In this document: positions 7,934 to 16,254 of the stretch, in pieces | Layout of the letters: each line of letters opens with the position of its first letter | Numbering within the stretch: position 1 is the stretch's first letter | DNA from: an uncultured Bacteroidota bacterium | GTDB taxonomy: Bacteria; Bacteroidota; Bacteroidia; Chitinophagales; Chitinophagaceae | Reading direction: 5' to 3' | Length of the DNA stretch: 64,000 nt | Assembly (NCBI GenBank): GCA_903904855.1 | Contig: CAIVEH010000058.1 | Coordinates: 1-64,000, forward strand | Notes under the pieces: model-generated | Database searches by the model: none | The model's input: the letters and a program-made list of their open reading frames with translations, nothing else | Told to the model about the DNA's origin: nothing | Translations under genes and position numbers: made by a program

Positions 7934-8947
7934 ATGGAATTATATCTTGATTCGGCAAACCTGAAAGAAATTGAAGAAGGCTTCAAATTAGGTTTTCTTG
8001 ATGGTTTGACCACCACACCTACATTTATGGTGCGCGAAGGCATTATGGATGTGGACAGCACAATTGTGAAACTGTCGAAAATGGTGCCGGTGCTGCAGAT
8101 TGAAGCGCTGGGCAATACGGCAGAGGATGTGGTAAAAGAAGCCCACCGCCAGCTGGACCTTGGTCTTGATCCTAAAAAGACGGTGTTTAAAATACCGGTT
8201 TCTCTTGAAGGACTTCGTGCATGTAATATGCTGCGCAAGCAAGACCTTATGGTGAATGTGCACCTGGTATATACGCTACAGCAGGCCTATATGGCTATGC
8301 ATGCCGGGGCCAGCTATGTATGCCCACTGGTGGGCCGCCTGCAGGACCAGGGGCACGATGCTCTGGCATTGGTACAGCAGTGCGTTGAGGCTGTACATCA
8401 TTATGGTTATGATTCAAAAATCATGTTCAGCTCGGTACGTACTACAGAGCATGTGCGCAATGCAATCAATATAGGCGTGCATACCATTACCGTGCCGCTG
8501 AAAATACTGAAAGGACTCACTGAAAATAACTTTACAACCATAGGCACCGAACAGTTCCTGAGCGATACCAGGCTCATGACCGTGAAAGTGAAGGAAGCAA
8601 TCAACGGACTGAATCCATTGGTAAGTGAAAACTCCAGCCTAAAGGATGCCATTGTAAAAATGACCGAATTTGGTTTTGGTTGTATTACCGTTACCAACGA
8701 TGATGGCGACATTAAAGGTGTATTTACCGATGGCGACCTGAGACGTTTATTGCAGAAAGATGGTGAGCATATACTGGATAAGAAAATAGGCAGCCTTGAG
8801 TTTAAGTCTCCTATCAGTATAGATGCCAATGCGCTGCTTAATGATGCCAATGCAATTTTCAAGAAGATGAATGTAGATACCATACTGGTAACTGATAATG
8901 GCAAGCCTGCAGGTATGCTGGATATTCAGGACCTTAAAAAATACTAG
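7934..8947 (+). CDS. Fructose-6-phosphate aldolase/transaldolase-like domain fused to KdsD-type CBS pair
   Basis: Residues 1-215 form a small transaldolase/FSA-type barrel. It opens with MELYLD exactly as E. coli fructose-6-phosphate aldolase does and keeps the Schiff-base Lys at residue 86 (TVFKIPVSLEGL). Residues 220-337 are two CBS domains; GVFTDGDLRRLL is the hallmark of the CBS part of KdsD/GutQ arabinose-5-phosphate isomerases. The usual KdsD SIS (isomerase) domain is thus absent and an aldolase fold takes its place. The gene sits directly between kdsA, which needs arabinose 5-phosphate, and a kdsC-like gene. FSA enzymes are known to be able to form D-arabinose 5-phosphate from glycolaldehyde and glyceraldehyde 3-phosphate, so I infer, without proof, a role in supplying that precursor. 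Thr28 and a Leu replace the FSA residues Asn28 and Tyr131, so the chemistry may differ. Confidence 0.85.
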   Translation: MELYLDSANLKEIEEGFKLGFLDGLTTTPTFMVREGIMDVDSTIVKLSKMVPVLQIEALGNTAEDVVKEAHRQLDLGLDPKKTVFKIPVSLEGLRACNMLRKQDLMVNVHLVYTLQQAYMAMHAGASYVCPLVGRLQDQGHDALALVQQCVEAVHHYGYDSKIMFSSVRTTEHVRNAINIGVHTITVPLKILKGLTENNFTTIGTEQFLSDTRLMTVKVKEAINGLNPLVSENSSLKDAIVKMTEFGFGCITVTNDDGDIKGVFTDGDLRRLLQKDGEHILDKKIGSLEFKSPISIDANALLNDANAIFKKMNVDTILVTDNGKPAGMLDIQDLKKY

Positions 8948-8971
8948 AAGTCAGCAGCTTAATAATATTGA

Positions 8972-9682
8972 ATGAATATTACCAATCCGGAACAGATAAA
9001 GAGTTTTTTCAAGGGGAGTTTCCTGGCCAGTCCGGAAACTCTTCTTGCTAAATTACATCACATAAAAGCATTTGTCTTCGACTGGGATGGGGTATTTAAT
9101 GATGGTTTTAAAGATGGTGGTGGATCCAGCCCATTTAATGAAATTGACTCAATGGGCATAAATATGATGCGCTTTAATCATTTTCTGCGAAAGGGAGAAA
9201 ACCCTGTAATGGCCATTATTTCAGGTGAAAAAAACTCTGCTGCACTGGCATTATCGGCAAGGGAGCATTTCCATTCTGTTTATTCGGGAATAAAAAACAA
9301 AAAAGACGCACTGCTGCATTTTTGCACAGCTCATAACATCAAGCCTGAAGAAACCGTTTTCTTCTTTGATGATGTGCTGGATCTTTCGTTAGCGCCCATT
9401 TGCGGTATGCGCATAATGGTGGGCAGGGATTCCAACCCTTTATTCAATAACCTGGTTCAGGTGAATGAAATGGCCGACTATATTACCGCAAATGATGGTG
9501 GCCACAATGCCCTGCGCGAAGCCGCAGAATTAATTATCGGTATAACCGGCAGGTATAACAATACCATTATGCAGCGTGTGGCCTGGTCCGACAACTACCA
9601 GCATTATATTACCGAGCGTAATTCTATTACTACAAAATACTTTACCCATTCCGGAACTGCAATAACTGAACAAATAATCTGA
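8972..9682 (+). CDS. KdsC-like HAD phosphatase (Kdo-8-phosphate phosphatase)
   Basis: A HAD-superfamily hydrolase expected to remove phosphate from Kdo 8-phosphate. Motif I is FDWDGVFNDG (the DxDGVxTDG signature of KdsC), motif II is IISGEK, motif III is the Lys of GIKNKKDAL and motif IV is FFFDDVLDLS. The end (GGHNALREAAELII) matches the KdsC 'GGxGAVRE' segment. At 236 residues it is about 60 longer than typical KdsC, with extra N- and C-terminal extensions. It lies 24 bp after the transaldolase-CBS gene and its stop overlaps the kdsB start (TGATG). An alternative is a phosphatase for another nonulosonate, but the context favours Kdo. Confidence 0.82.
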   Translation: MNITNPEQIKSFFKGSFLASPETLLAKLHHIKAFVFDWDGVFNDGFKDGGGSSPFNEIDSMGINMMRFNHFLRKGENPVMAIISGEKNSAALALSAREHFHSVYSGIKNKKDALLHFCTAHNIKPEETVFFFDDVLDLSLAPICGMRIMVGRDSNPLFNNLVQVNEMADYITANDGGHNALREAAELIIGITGRYNNTIMQRVAWSDNYQHYITERNSITTKYFTHSGTAITEQII

Positions 9683-10425
9683 TGATAGCTGGTATTATTC
9701 CTGCGAGGTACGCCTCTACCCGTTTTCCCGGTAAATCGCTCCTGGATATCAGGGGTAAATCAATGATTCAAAGGGTTTATGAAGAAGCATCAAAAAGCAA
9801 ATCGCTTGACACGCTTGTTGTGGCTACTGATGATGAACGGATTCTGAAACATGTACACTCATTCGGGGGAAAGGCAGTAATGACCGGCCTCAACCACCCA
9901 AGCGGCACTGACCGTTGCCTGGAAGCATTGCTGCAACTGGAAGGCGATTACCAATATGTAATTAATATTCAGGGCGACGAGCCATTTATTAATCCAGCGC
10001 AGATAGATGAACTGGCAGCCATTCTGAAAGATGGCACTGTGGAACTGGCTACCCAGATGATACCGGTTAGCACGCACGAAGAGCTGTTTGATATGGGCGA
10101 GGTAAAAATAGTGCTCAATGATAAAATGGAGGCGCTTTATTTCAGCCGTATGGTGATACCTTATATTAAAGGAGTAGCGCAAACCGAATGGCATCAGCAC
10201 TTCACCTACTACCGCCATGTGGGTATGTATGCCTACCGGAAGGATATACTTGAAAAAATAACCAGGCTCCCAGTGTCATCACTGGAGCAGGCCGAATCGC
10301 TGGAGCAACTGCGCTGGGTGGAGCATGGCTATAAAATAAAATGCGCCATAACCAGGTTCGAAAGCCATTGCATAGATACTCCCGGCGATGTGGAAAAAGT
10401 AATGCGGAGAATGGGATTGGAATAA
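9682..10425 (+). CDS. kdsB: 3-deoxy-manno-octulosonate cytidylyltransferase (CMP-Kdo or CMP-Kdo8N synthetase)
   Basis: Activates Kdo (or Kdo8N) with CTP for transfer to lipid A. The CTP-binding opening IIPARYASTRFPGKSL, the ATDDERI motif and NIQGDEPFI are diagnostic. Length 247 is normal. The start codon overlaps the stop of the preceding kdsC-like gene, so the two are translationally coupled. Given the kdnA- and kdnB-like genes upstream, the natural substrate may be the 8-amino sugar, as for the Shewanella enzyme. Substrate choice cannot be read from the sequence. Confidence 0.95.
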   Translation: MIAGIIPARYASTRFPGKSLLDIRGKSMIQRVYEEASKSKSLDTLVVATDDERILKHVHSFGGKAVMTGLNHPSGTDRCLEALLQLEGDYQYVINIQGDEPFINPAQIDELAAILKDGTVELATQMIPVSTHEELFDMGEVKIVLNDKMEALYFSRMVIPYIKGVAQTEWHQHFTYYRHVGMYAYRKDILEKITRLPVSSLEQAESLEQLRWVEHGYKIKCAITRFESHCIDTPGDVEKVMRRMGLE

Positions 10426-10589
10426 AGAGTAAGTGAAGATTTCATAATAACTGCTGCAATCTTCCTCGTTCTTTTACATTTTCTCTTCGTTGTAAAAGTC
10501 TTAAAATAGTTTACTATTCGCAGATTTTACGCCTCGATAAAAAGAAAAATAACTTCGGAATATCTCAAGAGTTATTATGAAAGCTTCAC

Positions 10590-10597
10590 TAATTTTG
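10590..10597 (+). promoter_or_regulatory. -7 promoter box of aroB
   Basis: TAATTTTG fits TAnnTTTG, 16 bp upstream of the aroB ATG at 10614. It suggests that the aro genes can be transcribed separately from the Kdo block. Confidence 0.5.
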
Positions 10598-10613
10598 ATG
10601 ATCAATCGATCTG

Positions 10614-11651
10614 ATGCTGCAAAAAATAAACTTCCCCTCTGGCTCCGTAAATTTTTTATTCGATAGTTCGTTTGAAGAACTCTGGCAGCATTATGACCAG
10701 CAGCATGTTGTTATCATAACCAACGAGCACATTTCAAAGCTTTATGCACGGCTTTTCAAAGGGCTTAAAATGCTGGTATTACCGGCTTCCGAGAGCAGTA
10801 AAGATCTGCACACCATCGGGTCGCTCTCCCGGCAACTGATAGACCTTAAAGCTACGAGGCAAACGATATTGGTAGGAGTTGGTGGAGGTGTAATCACAGA
10901 TATTACCGGATTTCTCGCATCGGTTTATCTCAGGGGTGTAAGGTTCGGATTTGTACCCACTTCGCTATTGGCCATGGTAGATGCCGCAGTAGGTGGTAAA
11001 AATGGGGTCAACTCAGGGATGCATAAGAATATCCTGGGCACAGTAACGCAGCCATCTTTTATTTTGTATGACACTCGTTTTTTAGACACCCTGCCCGATG
11101 ATGAATGGAGCAACGGATTTGCTGAGATAATCAAATACGCCTGCATTTTTGATGCTGAATTGTTTGAAGACCTTGCAATGCATAATATATCCTATTATCA
11201 GGACGAAGATAACGATGCACTGAATAAACTGATAACACGATGTGTAGACTGGAAGATCAAAACTGTGCAGGAAGATGAAAAAGAATCAGGGATAAGGAAG
11301 TTGCTCAACTTCGGACATACTGCAGCACATGCAATAGAGAATTTGTATGAGATTCCGCATGGCAAAGCTGTAGGCATGGGTATGATCATAGCATGTATGA
11401 TATCTGCCGATGTTTCTGGACTTGAAAAAGTTGTAGTAGAAAAACTGAAAGCCCTGCTGGCGCAATATCACTTACCTGTGAAATTAAAATTCAACGCAGC
11501 AAAGGCCATGGAAATCCTGAAAATGGATAAGAAACGGGTGGACGATAACATAGATTATATAGTACTGGAGAAAACAGGCAAGGCTGTTGTTCATTCACTA
11601 CCATTTGACACGATTGAAAAAGCCCTGATAGCATATGATAGCAACAATTGA
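10614..11651 (+). CDS. aroB: 3-dehydroquinate synthase
   Basis: Second step of the shikimate pathway, converting DAHP to 3-dehydroquinate with NAD and a divalent metal. Visible signatures are VGVGGGVITDITGF (NAD binding), the family block FVPTSLLAMVDAAVGGKNGVN, NGFAEIIKYA with a metal-ligand Glu, and LLNFGHTAAHAIE with the metal-ligand His. Length 345 is normal. It overlaps the next gene, aroA, by 17 bp, so the two are co-translated. A 188-bp gap with its own promoter box separates it from kdsB. Confidence 0.96.
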   Translation: MLQKINFPSGSVNFLFDSSFEELWQHYDQQHVVIITNEHISKLYARLFKGLKMLVLPASESSKDLHTIGSLSRQLIDLKATRQTILVGVGGGVITDITGFLASVYLRGVRFGFVPTSLLAMVDAAVGGKNGVNSGMHKNILGTVTQPSFILYDTRFLDTLPDDEWSNGFAEIIKYACIFDAELFEDLAMHNISYYQDEDNDALNKLITRCVDWKIKTVQEDEKESGIRKLLNFGHTAAHAIENLYEIPHGKAVGMGMIIACMISADVSGLEKVVVEKLKALLAQYHLPVKLKFNAAKAMEILKMDKKRVDDNIDYIVLEKTGKAVVHSLPFDTIEKALIAYDSNN

Positions 11652-12915
11652 ACCCGGGAATATTTCGGGCAGCACAATAGCTCCACCCTCCAAGAGTATG
11701 ACCCAGCGGGTATTTGCAGGGGCATTACTCAATAGAGGTAAGACTATAATTCATGGTGCAGGGAATTCGGAAGATGAACAGGCTGCATTGAATATTATTC
11801 AACAATTGGGCGCTAAGGTTATTTTTAATTCAGGCGGTACAATTGAGATTGAAAGTAATGGCGTTGAGCCAATTTCTGATACAATTAATTGCGGGGAGAG
11901 CGGCCTTGCAGCCAGGCTCTTTATACCTATTGCTGCATTATGCAACAAAGCTATAACCATTACCGGACAGGGCAGCCTATTAAACAGGCCTATGGGCTTA
12001 TATACAGGCATTTTGCCGGAGTTGAATGTTGCCATATCCAATACCCACGGGCATTTACCGGTACACATTAAAGGGCCATTAACTCCTGTTGATATTGCTA
12101 TTGATGGTTCTGACAGTTCCCAGTTTCTGAGTGGTATATTATTTGCATTTTGTTATGCTCAGGCACAGCCAGTAATCTCAATAACGGCACACGATCTTAA
12201 AAGCAAACCATATATAGATATGACACTGGATGTGCTCAAAAAATTTGGCCATTCAGTAATGCATAAAGATTACAAGGAATTTAGTTTATATCGCAGCAAC
12301 CAATCCAATGAAAACAAAATAACAGAAATTTCTGTTGCCGGAGACTGGAGCAGCGCAGCTTTTTTCCTAGTTGCCGCTGCAATTGCAGGTGAAGTTATAG
12401 TATCGGGGTTAGTTGATAACAAGCTGCAAGCTGATAACGCTATATTAGGTGTGCTCCATGATGTTGGAGCAGATGTTTCAGTCAGTGATAACAAAGTCAA
12501 CATCAGAAAACATCGATTGTATGCATTCGAATTTGATGCCACCGATTGCCCCGACTTATTTCCGATCCTGGCAATTCTGGCGGCCTGTTGCAAAGGAGAG
12601 AGTTATATTAAGGGGGTACACAGGCTGTTCAATAAAGAAAGCAACAGGGCAGAAAGCATCAGTGAGATGCTGGAGAATTTTGGTGTTCCTTTTTCTCTGG
12701 AAGATGATTCATTCTGCATCACAGGTGGCAGACAATTGCAGGGTACAGTTATTGATTCGTATCATGACCACAGAATAGTTATGGCTGCCGCAATCGGTGC
12801 ATTGAAAGCAAATGGCCCGGTTGATATTTTGCATGCTGAGTCTGTAAATAAATCTTATCCGGAGTTTTTTAAAACATTGATTTCGTGTGGTGTTACATGT
12901 ACAATACCTCATTAA
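11635..12915 (+). CDS. aroA: 3-phosphoshikimate 1-carboxyvinyltransferase (EPSP synthase)
   Basis: Sixth step of the shikimate pathway, joining PEP and shikimate 3-phosphate. The substrate-binding opening IAPPSKSMTQRVFAGALL, NCGESGLAARLFIPIAAL (the PEP-loop region, normally NxGTxxR/GESGLxxR), DGSDSSQFLSGIL and DYHDHRIVMAAAI are clear. Length 426 is normal. NCGESGLAAR instead of NAGTAMRP marks the glyphosate-insensitive-like loop seen in many Bacteroidota enzymes; any tolerance is inference only. The start overlaps aroB by 17 bp. Confidence 0.95.
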   Translation: MIATIEPGNISGSTIAPPSKSMTQRVFAGALLNRGKTIIHGAGNSEDEQAALNIIQQLGAKVIFNSGGTIEIESNGVEPISDTINCGESGLAARLFIPIAALCNKAITITGQGSLLNRPMGLYTGILPELNVAISNTHGHLPVHIKGPLTPVDIAIDGSDSSQFLSGILFAFCYAQAQPVISITAHDLKSKPYIDMTLDVLKKFGHSVMHKDYKEFSLYRSNQSNENKITEISVAGDWSSAAFFLVAAAIAGEVIVSGLVDNKLQADNAILGVLHDVGADVSVSDNKVNIRKHRLYAFEFDATDCPDLFPILAILAACCKGESYIKGVHRLFNKESNRAESISEMLENFGVPFSLEDDSFCITGGRQLQGTVIDSYHDHRIVMAAAIGALKANGPVDILHAESVNKSYPEFFKTLISCGVTCTIPH

Positions 12916-12950
12916 ACTATCTTATCTAGCAACAGGAATTTCTTTTTACC

Positions 12951-13163
12951 CATAGCCCACGGTTTTAACCGTGGGAAAAATGATACTAGATGCTATGTAA
13001 CCGTTTCAACGGTTTATTGTCTCGCAATAGGCTAAAAGTATATAGGGTGAATTCAAACCATATGGCAAATGGGTTCAACTAAAATCCGCCAATTATTAAA
13101 CCGTTGAAACGGTTAGAATACTTTTATCTTTATTGATCCCACGGTTGAAACCGTGAGCTATGT
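12951..13163. repeat. REP-like palindromic element flanking the RAYT gene, left copy (family 1)
   Basis: Same architecture as the element at 5702: an outer arm catagcccacggttttaacc at the left, an outer arm ending in accgtgagctatgt at the right, and inner palindromes AACCGTTTCAACGGTT (about 12999-13014) and AACCGTTGAAACGGTT (about 13099-13114). It fills most of the 350-bp gap between aroA and the transposase, and no gene is seen in that gap. Confidence 0.85.
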
Positions 13164-13265
13164 ATTTTTACATTCAGAGACACAAGGAACTATGAAAATT
13201 ATCTTATTAAAAAAGTGAATCAAGCACATTTTCGGCTTAATTTTATTATTCTGAATTAAATAAAT

Positions 13266-13697
13266 ATGCCTCATTCATACAATAAAATTTGGGTTCATGC
13301 AATTTTTGCTACAAAGGAGCGACAACTGCTGATTAAATCTGAAAGTGAACAAAAAATTTACGATCACTTGAAGGATCAATTGATTGAAATCGGATGCCCA
13401 GTAAGGATAATAAATGGTATGCCAGAACACATTCATTTGTTATTTTTAATGAATCCTCAAAAAGCAATTGCAGACGTACTAAAACAAATAAAAGGCAACA
13501 CATCTCATTGGATAAATGAGAATAACATTGTTGTTGAAAAATTTGCCTGGCAGACTGGTTATGCAGCATATTCGGTTAGTGAATCCCGGCTCCAAATTGT
13601 TTACAAATATATTTTACAACAAAAAACTCATCATGCTAAACAAACTTTTGCTGAAGAATATGACGAGTTTATTAAGTTTCATGGATTAAAAATATAA
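13266..13697 (+). CDS. REP-associated Y1 tyrosine transposase (IS200/IS605-like, RAYT)
   Basis: A 143-residue single-strand DNA transposase of the Y1_Tnp (HUH) family. The HUH motif is MPEHIHLLFLMNP, and the catalytic Tyr probably lies in IVYKYILQQKTHHAKQTF, with the conserved EEYDEFIKFHGL tail. It is flanked on both sides by palindromic family-1 elements (12951-13163 and 13699-13776), the arrangement expected of a REP-associated transposase that mobilises those repeats. It has inserted between aroA and aroC, in the same orientation. The reading frame is intact, so the enzyme may still be active. No IS605 TnpB or IscB partner is present. Confidence 0.92.
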   Translation: MPHSYNKIWVHAIFATKERQLLIKSESEQKIYDHLKDQLIEIGCPVRIINGMPEHIHLLFLMNPQKAIADVLKQIKGNTSHWINENNIVVEKFAWQTGYAAYSVSESRLQIVYKYILQQKTHHAKQTFAEEYDEFIKFHGLKI

Positions 13698-13698
13698 C

Positions 13699-13776
13699 CA
13701 TAGCCTAAATTTAAACGGTTAAAACCGTTCTAGAATACGGCATTTAAAAACCCACGGTTGAAACCGTGGGCTATGT
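13699..13776. repeat. REP-like palindromic element flanking the RAYT gene, right copy (family 1)
   Basis: Begins catagcc directly after the transposase stop, contains aacggttaaaaccgtt as an inner palindrome and ends with the outer hairpin cccacggttgaaaccgtggg followed by ctatgt. It is a shorter version of the 5702 element. Confidence 0.85.
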
Positions 13777-13839
13777 AAACCAACGAATTTCTTTATTATT
13801 TACGACATCGACACTCAAATTAAATTATAATTAATTAAA

Positions 13840-14838
13840 ATGAACTCATTCGGCAACATTTTCAGGGTTAATATTTTCGGTGAATCTCATGGCAAATGGG
13901 TAGGCGTAACTATTGATGGCTGCCCTGCCGGAATTGATTTGCAGGAATCTGACCTGCAGCCCGACCTGGAGCGCAGGAAAGCCGGTGCAGCAGGCACCAC
14001 GCCCCGCAAGGAAGATGATATGCCTGTTTTTGTAAGCGGTGTATTTAACAACAAAACTACCGGTGCGCCACTAACGATTATTTTTGAAAACAACAATACC
14101 CGTTCTGGCGATTATGAAGCGCTCAGAGACACTCCCCGCCCCGGCCATGCCGATTTTGTGCTGAATAAAAAACACAATGGCTTTAATGACTACCGTGGCG
14201 GCGGACATTCATCCGGTCGATTGACAGTTGCATTGGTTGCGGCAGGAGTAGTGGCAAAAAAAATACTGAAGGGGGTTACCATAAATGCTTCCCTTTCAGA
14301 GGCAGGAGGTAATACAGATATAGAAGCTGCGATAAATAAGGCAATTGACGACCAGGATAGTATTGGTGGTATTGTAAGTTGCAGTGTAAAAGGATTGCCT
14401 GTTGGTATTGGTGAGCCATTTTTCAATTCAATTGAGTCAGTAATAAGCCATGCTGTTTTTTCCATCCCTGCTGTTAAGGGCATTGAATTTGGCAGCGGTT
14501 TTAATGCTGCAAAAATGACTGGAAGCGAGCATAACGATGCATTAGTTAATGATGAGGGCAAGACCCTTACCAATAATGCCGGGGGAATTAACGGCGGAAT
14601 AAGTAATGGCAATGAAATTTACTTCAGGGTTGCGGTGAAACCTACCAGCAGCACGCCACGTGAGCAGCACACATGGAATAATAAATCGCAATCTATAGAG
14701 CCGTTTACAGTTAAGGGCCGTCATGATCTATGTATAGCGTTGCGGGTGCCTGTGGTAGTAGAAGCGGTTACATCAATTGCATTGGCAGACTTGCTGTTAC
14801 ATCATTCCAGATTACATAACCAGGCTAGTATCACTTAA
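13840..14838 (+). CDS. aroC: Chorismate synthase
   Basis: Last common step of aromatic amino acid synthesis: converts EPSP to chorismate with reduced FMN. Signatures are FGESHGKWVGVTIDGCPAG near the N-terminus, DTPRPGHADF and DYRGGGHSSGRLT (both FMN/substrate-binding blocks). At 332 residues it is slightly short of the common 350-360 but has all blocks. It was probably once adjacent to aroA; the RAYT and its palindromes now lie between them. Confidence 0.95.
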   Translation: MNSFGNIFRVNIFGESHGKWVGVTIDGCPAGIDLQESDLQPDLERRKAGAAGTTPRKEDDMPVFVSGVFNNKTTGAPLTIIFENNNTRSGDYEALRDTPRPGHADFVLNKKHNGFNDYRGGGHSSGRLTVALVAAGVVAKKILKGVTINASLSEAGGNTDIEAAINKAIDDQDSIGGIVSCSVKGLPVGIGEPFFNSIESVISHAVFSIPAVKGIEFGSGFNAAKMTGSEHNDALVNDEGKTLTNNAGGINGGISNGNEIYFRVAVKPTSSTPREQHTWNNKSQSIEPFTVKGRHDLCIALRVPVVVEAVTSIALADLLLHHSRLHNQASIT

Positions 14839-14904
14839 CGAACATAACCAGATCAGTCGAAGCAAATAATTGCATAAGTGAAATTGGCCGATTCCAATAT
14901 TAAT

Positions 14905-14912
14905 TATTTTTG
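14905..14912 (+). promoter_or_regulatory. -7 promoter box of the first T9SS cargo gene
   Basis: TATTTTTG fits TAnnTTTG, 50 bp before the ATG at 14963. Confidence 0.4.
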
Positions 14913-14962
14913 CTTTAAACTATTTCTTTTAAATTGAATCTATTATTGTAAAAAACAAAAAC

Positions 14963-16045
14963 ATGAGAAAATTAATTTTACTATCTATTGCAGCAGTTTT
15001 AAGTTTCGGCGCTCATGCGCAAAGAGTTTCAGGTGGGCATATTGCTAAACAGGCCAATCTGAACGCAAACCCTCATAAAGCATCTGCAAAAATCACAAGT
15101 ATTACTGATACTTTAAAGAATACTGTAGCCACAGATACACCTACCCTTTACTATGCTGGAATGACTTCTGATACTGGCTTCCTGTCTGGCATAGATTTTT
15201 ATGGCGATATGGGATATGCAGAGCGTTATGATTTTAACAGTGCCGATAGCAATCTCCAGGTAATTGGCGTGGCAACTCTCTTTGGTGGAACTGTGAACCC
15301 TGCTACTACCAAAAATGTCACATTTTATACCTGGAATGTTGGTCCCCAGGAATTAATAGCCACACATGCCTACAATAGCGGTTTTCCAAACTCAGCTCTG
15401 GATTCAGTTACTGTACCCCTAACAAAACTGGGCATTGCATCGTCTAGCAGTGTACCCGATACTTTTAAAACTTTTATGTTCACAACACCCACAGCTTACC
15501 TGAATAAATCATTTTTTGTAGGCTATCGGATTAATTATGATTTTACGGCACTGGCGGGTGATACCATTGGTGTGTTTACAACCACTCAATATGAAAGAAC
15601 AAGCCCAATATTTACAATTTCCGGAGCAGATACGATTGTTAATAACCAGAATGCCTCAATGTATAATGACGGCACATGGCATGATAATGCAACAGACAAT
15701 TTTATTTTGCCTTATGAGTTTTACATCTATGCGATTGTCAATGTTAAAAATGTTCTGAGTGTAAATGGCATAACCAAAAACAATCTTACATTCTATGGCA
15801 ATTACCCTAATCCTGCTGTTAACAGTACAGATGTTTCTTTAAGCCTGGCTACAAACACAGGAGTTATTTTGCAGGTTACAGATATGACCGGAAGAGTAAT
15901 CAATACTATTAAACAAGCTAACCTGCCAGCTGGTCATCAAACAATCAATATCAATACTTCAAACATGCCGGCAGGAGAATATATTTACCTGCTCCGCACA
16001 ACCGAAGGTGATGGATTTGGAGGGAAACTGACAGTAATTAAATAA
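14963..16045 (+). CDS. Secreted T9SS type A sorting-domain protein
   Basis: A 360-residue exported protein of unknown function. It has a Sec signal peptide (MRKLILLSIAAVLSFGAHAQ) and ends in a type IX secretion sorting domain: FYGNYPNPAVNSTDVSLSL..., MTGRVINTIKQANLPAG and a final GGKLTVIK. The central 230 residues carry no motif I recognise. The protein is paralogous to the next gene: both share 'F..G.VNPA.T..V.F..W', 'YNS.FPN..LDSVT.P.T.LGI' and 'FFVGY..NY' segments. A rho-independent terminator follows at 16064. Confidence 0.88.
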   Translation: MRKLILLSIAAVLSFGAHAQRVSGGHIAKQANLNANPHKASAKITSITDTLKNTVATDTPTLYYAGMTSDTGFLSGIDFYGDMGYAERYDFNSADSNLQVIGVATLFGGTVNPATTKNVTFYTWNVGPQELIATHAYNSGFPNSALDSVTVPLTKLGIASSSSVPDTFKTFMFTTPTAYLNKSFFVGYRINYDFTALAGDTIGVFTTTQYERTSPIFTISGADTIVNNQNASMYNDGTWHDNATDNFILPYEFYIYAIVNVKNVLSVNGITKNNLTFYGNYPNPAVNSTDVSLSLATNTGVILQVTDMTGRVINTIKQANLPAGHQTININTSNMPAGEYIYLLRTTEGDGFGGKLTVIK

Positions 16046-16063
16046 CCTGAAATGGATATTATC

Positions 16064-16095
16064 AAAATCCCCGCCCGATAACGGACGGGGATTTT
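16064..16095 (+). terminator. Rho-independent terminator
   Basis: AAAATCCCCGCCCG and CGGACGGGGATTTT form a 14-bp stem with one mismatch and a 4-base loop, followed by a T-rich stretch. It lies 18 bp after the stop at 16045 and could work in both directions. Confidence 0.85.
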
Positions 16096-16254
16096 GCTTT
16101 ATGAAGGTTGTAATCAATCTGTATAAGTTGTTTCTGAAAAAAAAAACAGTATTAGACTGGTCCTTCAAAAGGACTATTAACGCAGTTTTATGAGTGCAAT
16201 GCCGCCCAATTCCTGAATGATACGTATTTTTAATGCCAATTTTAAAATCAAAGA

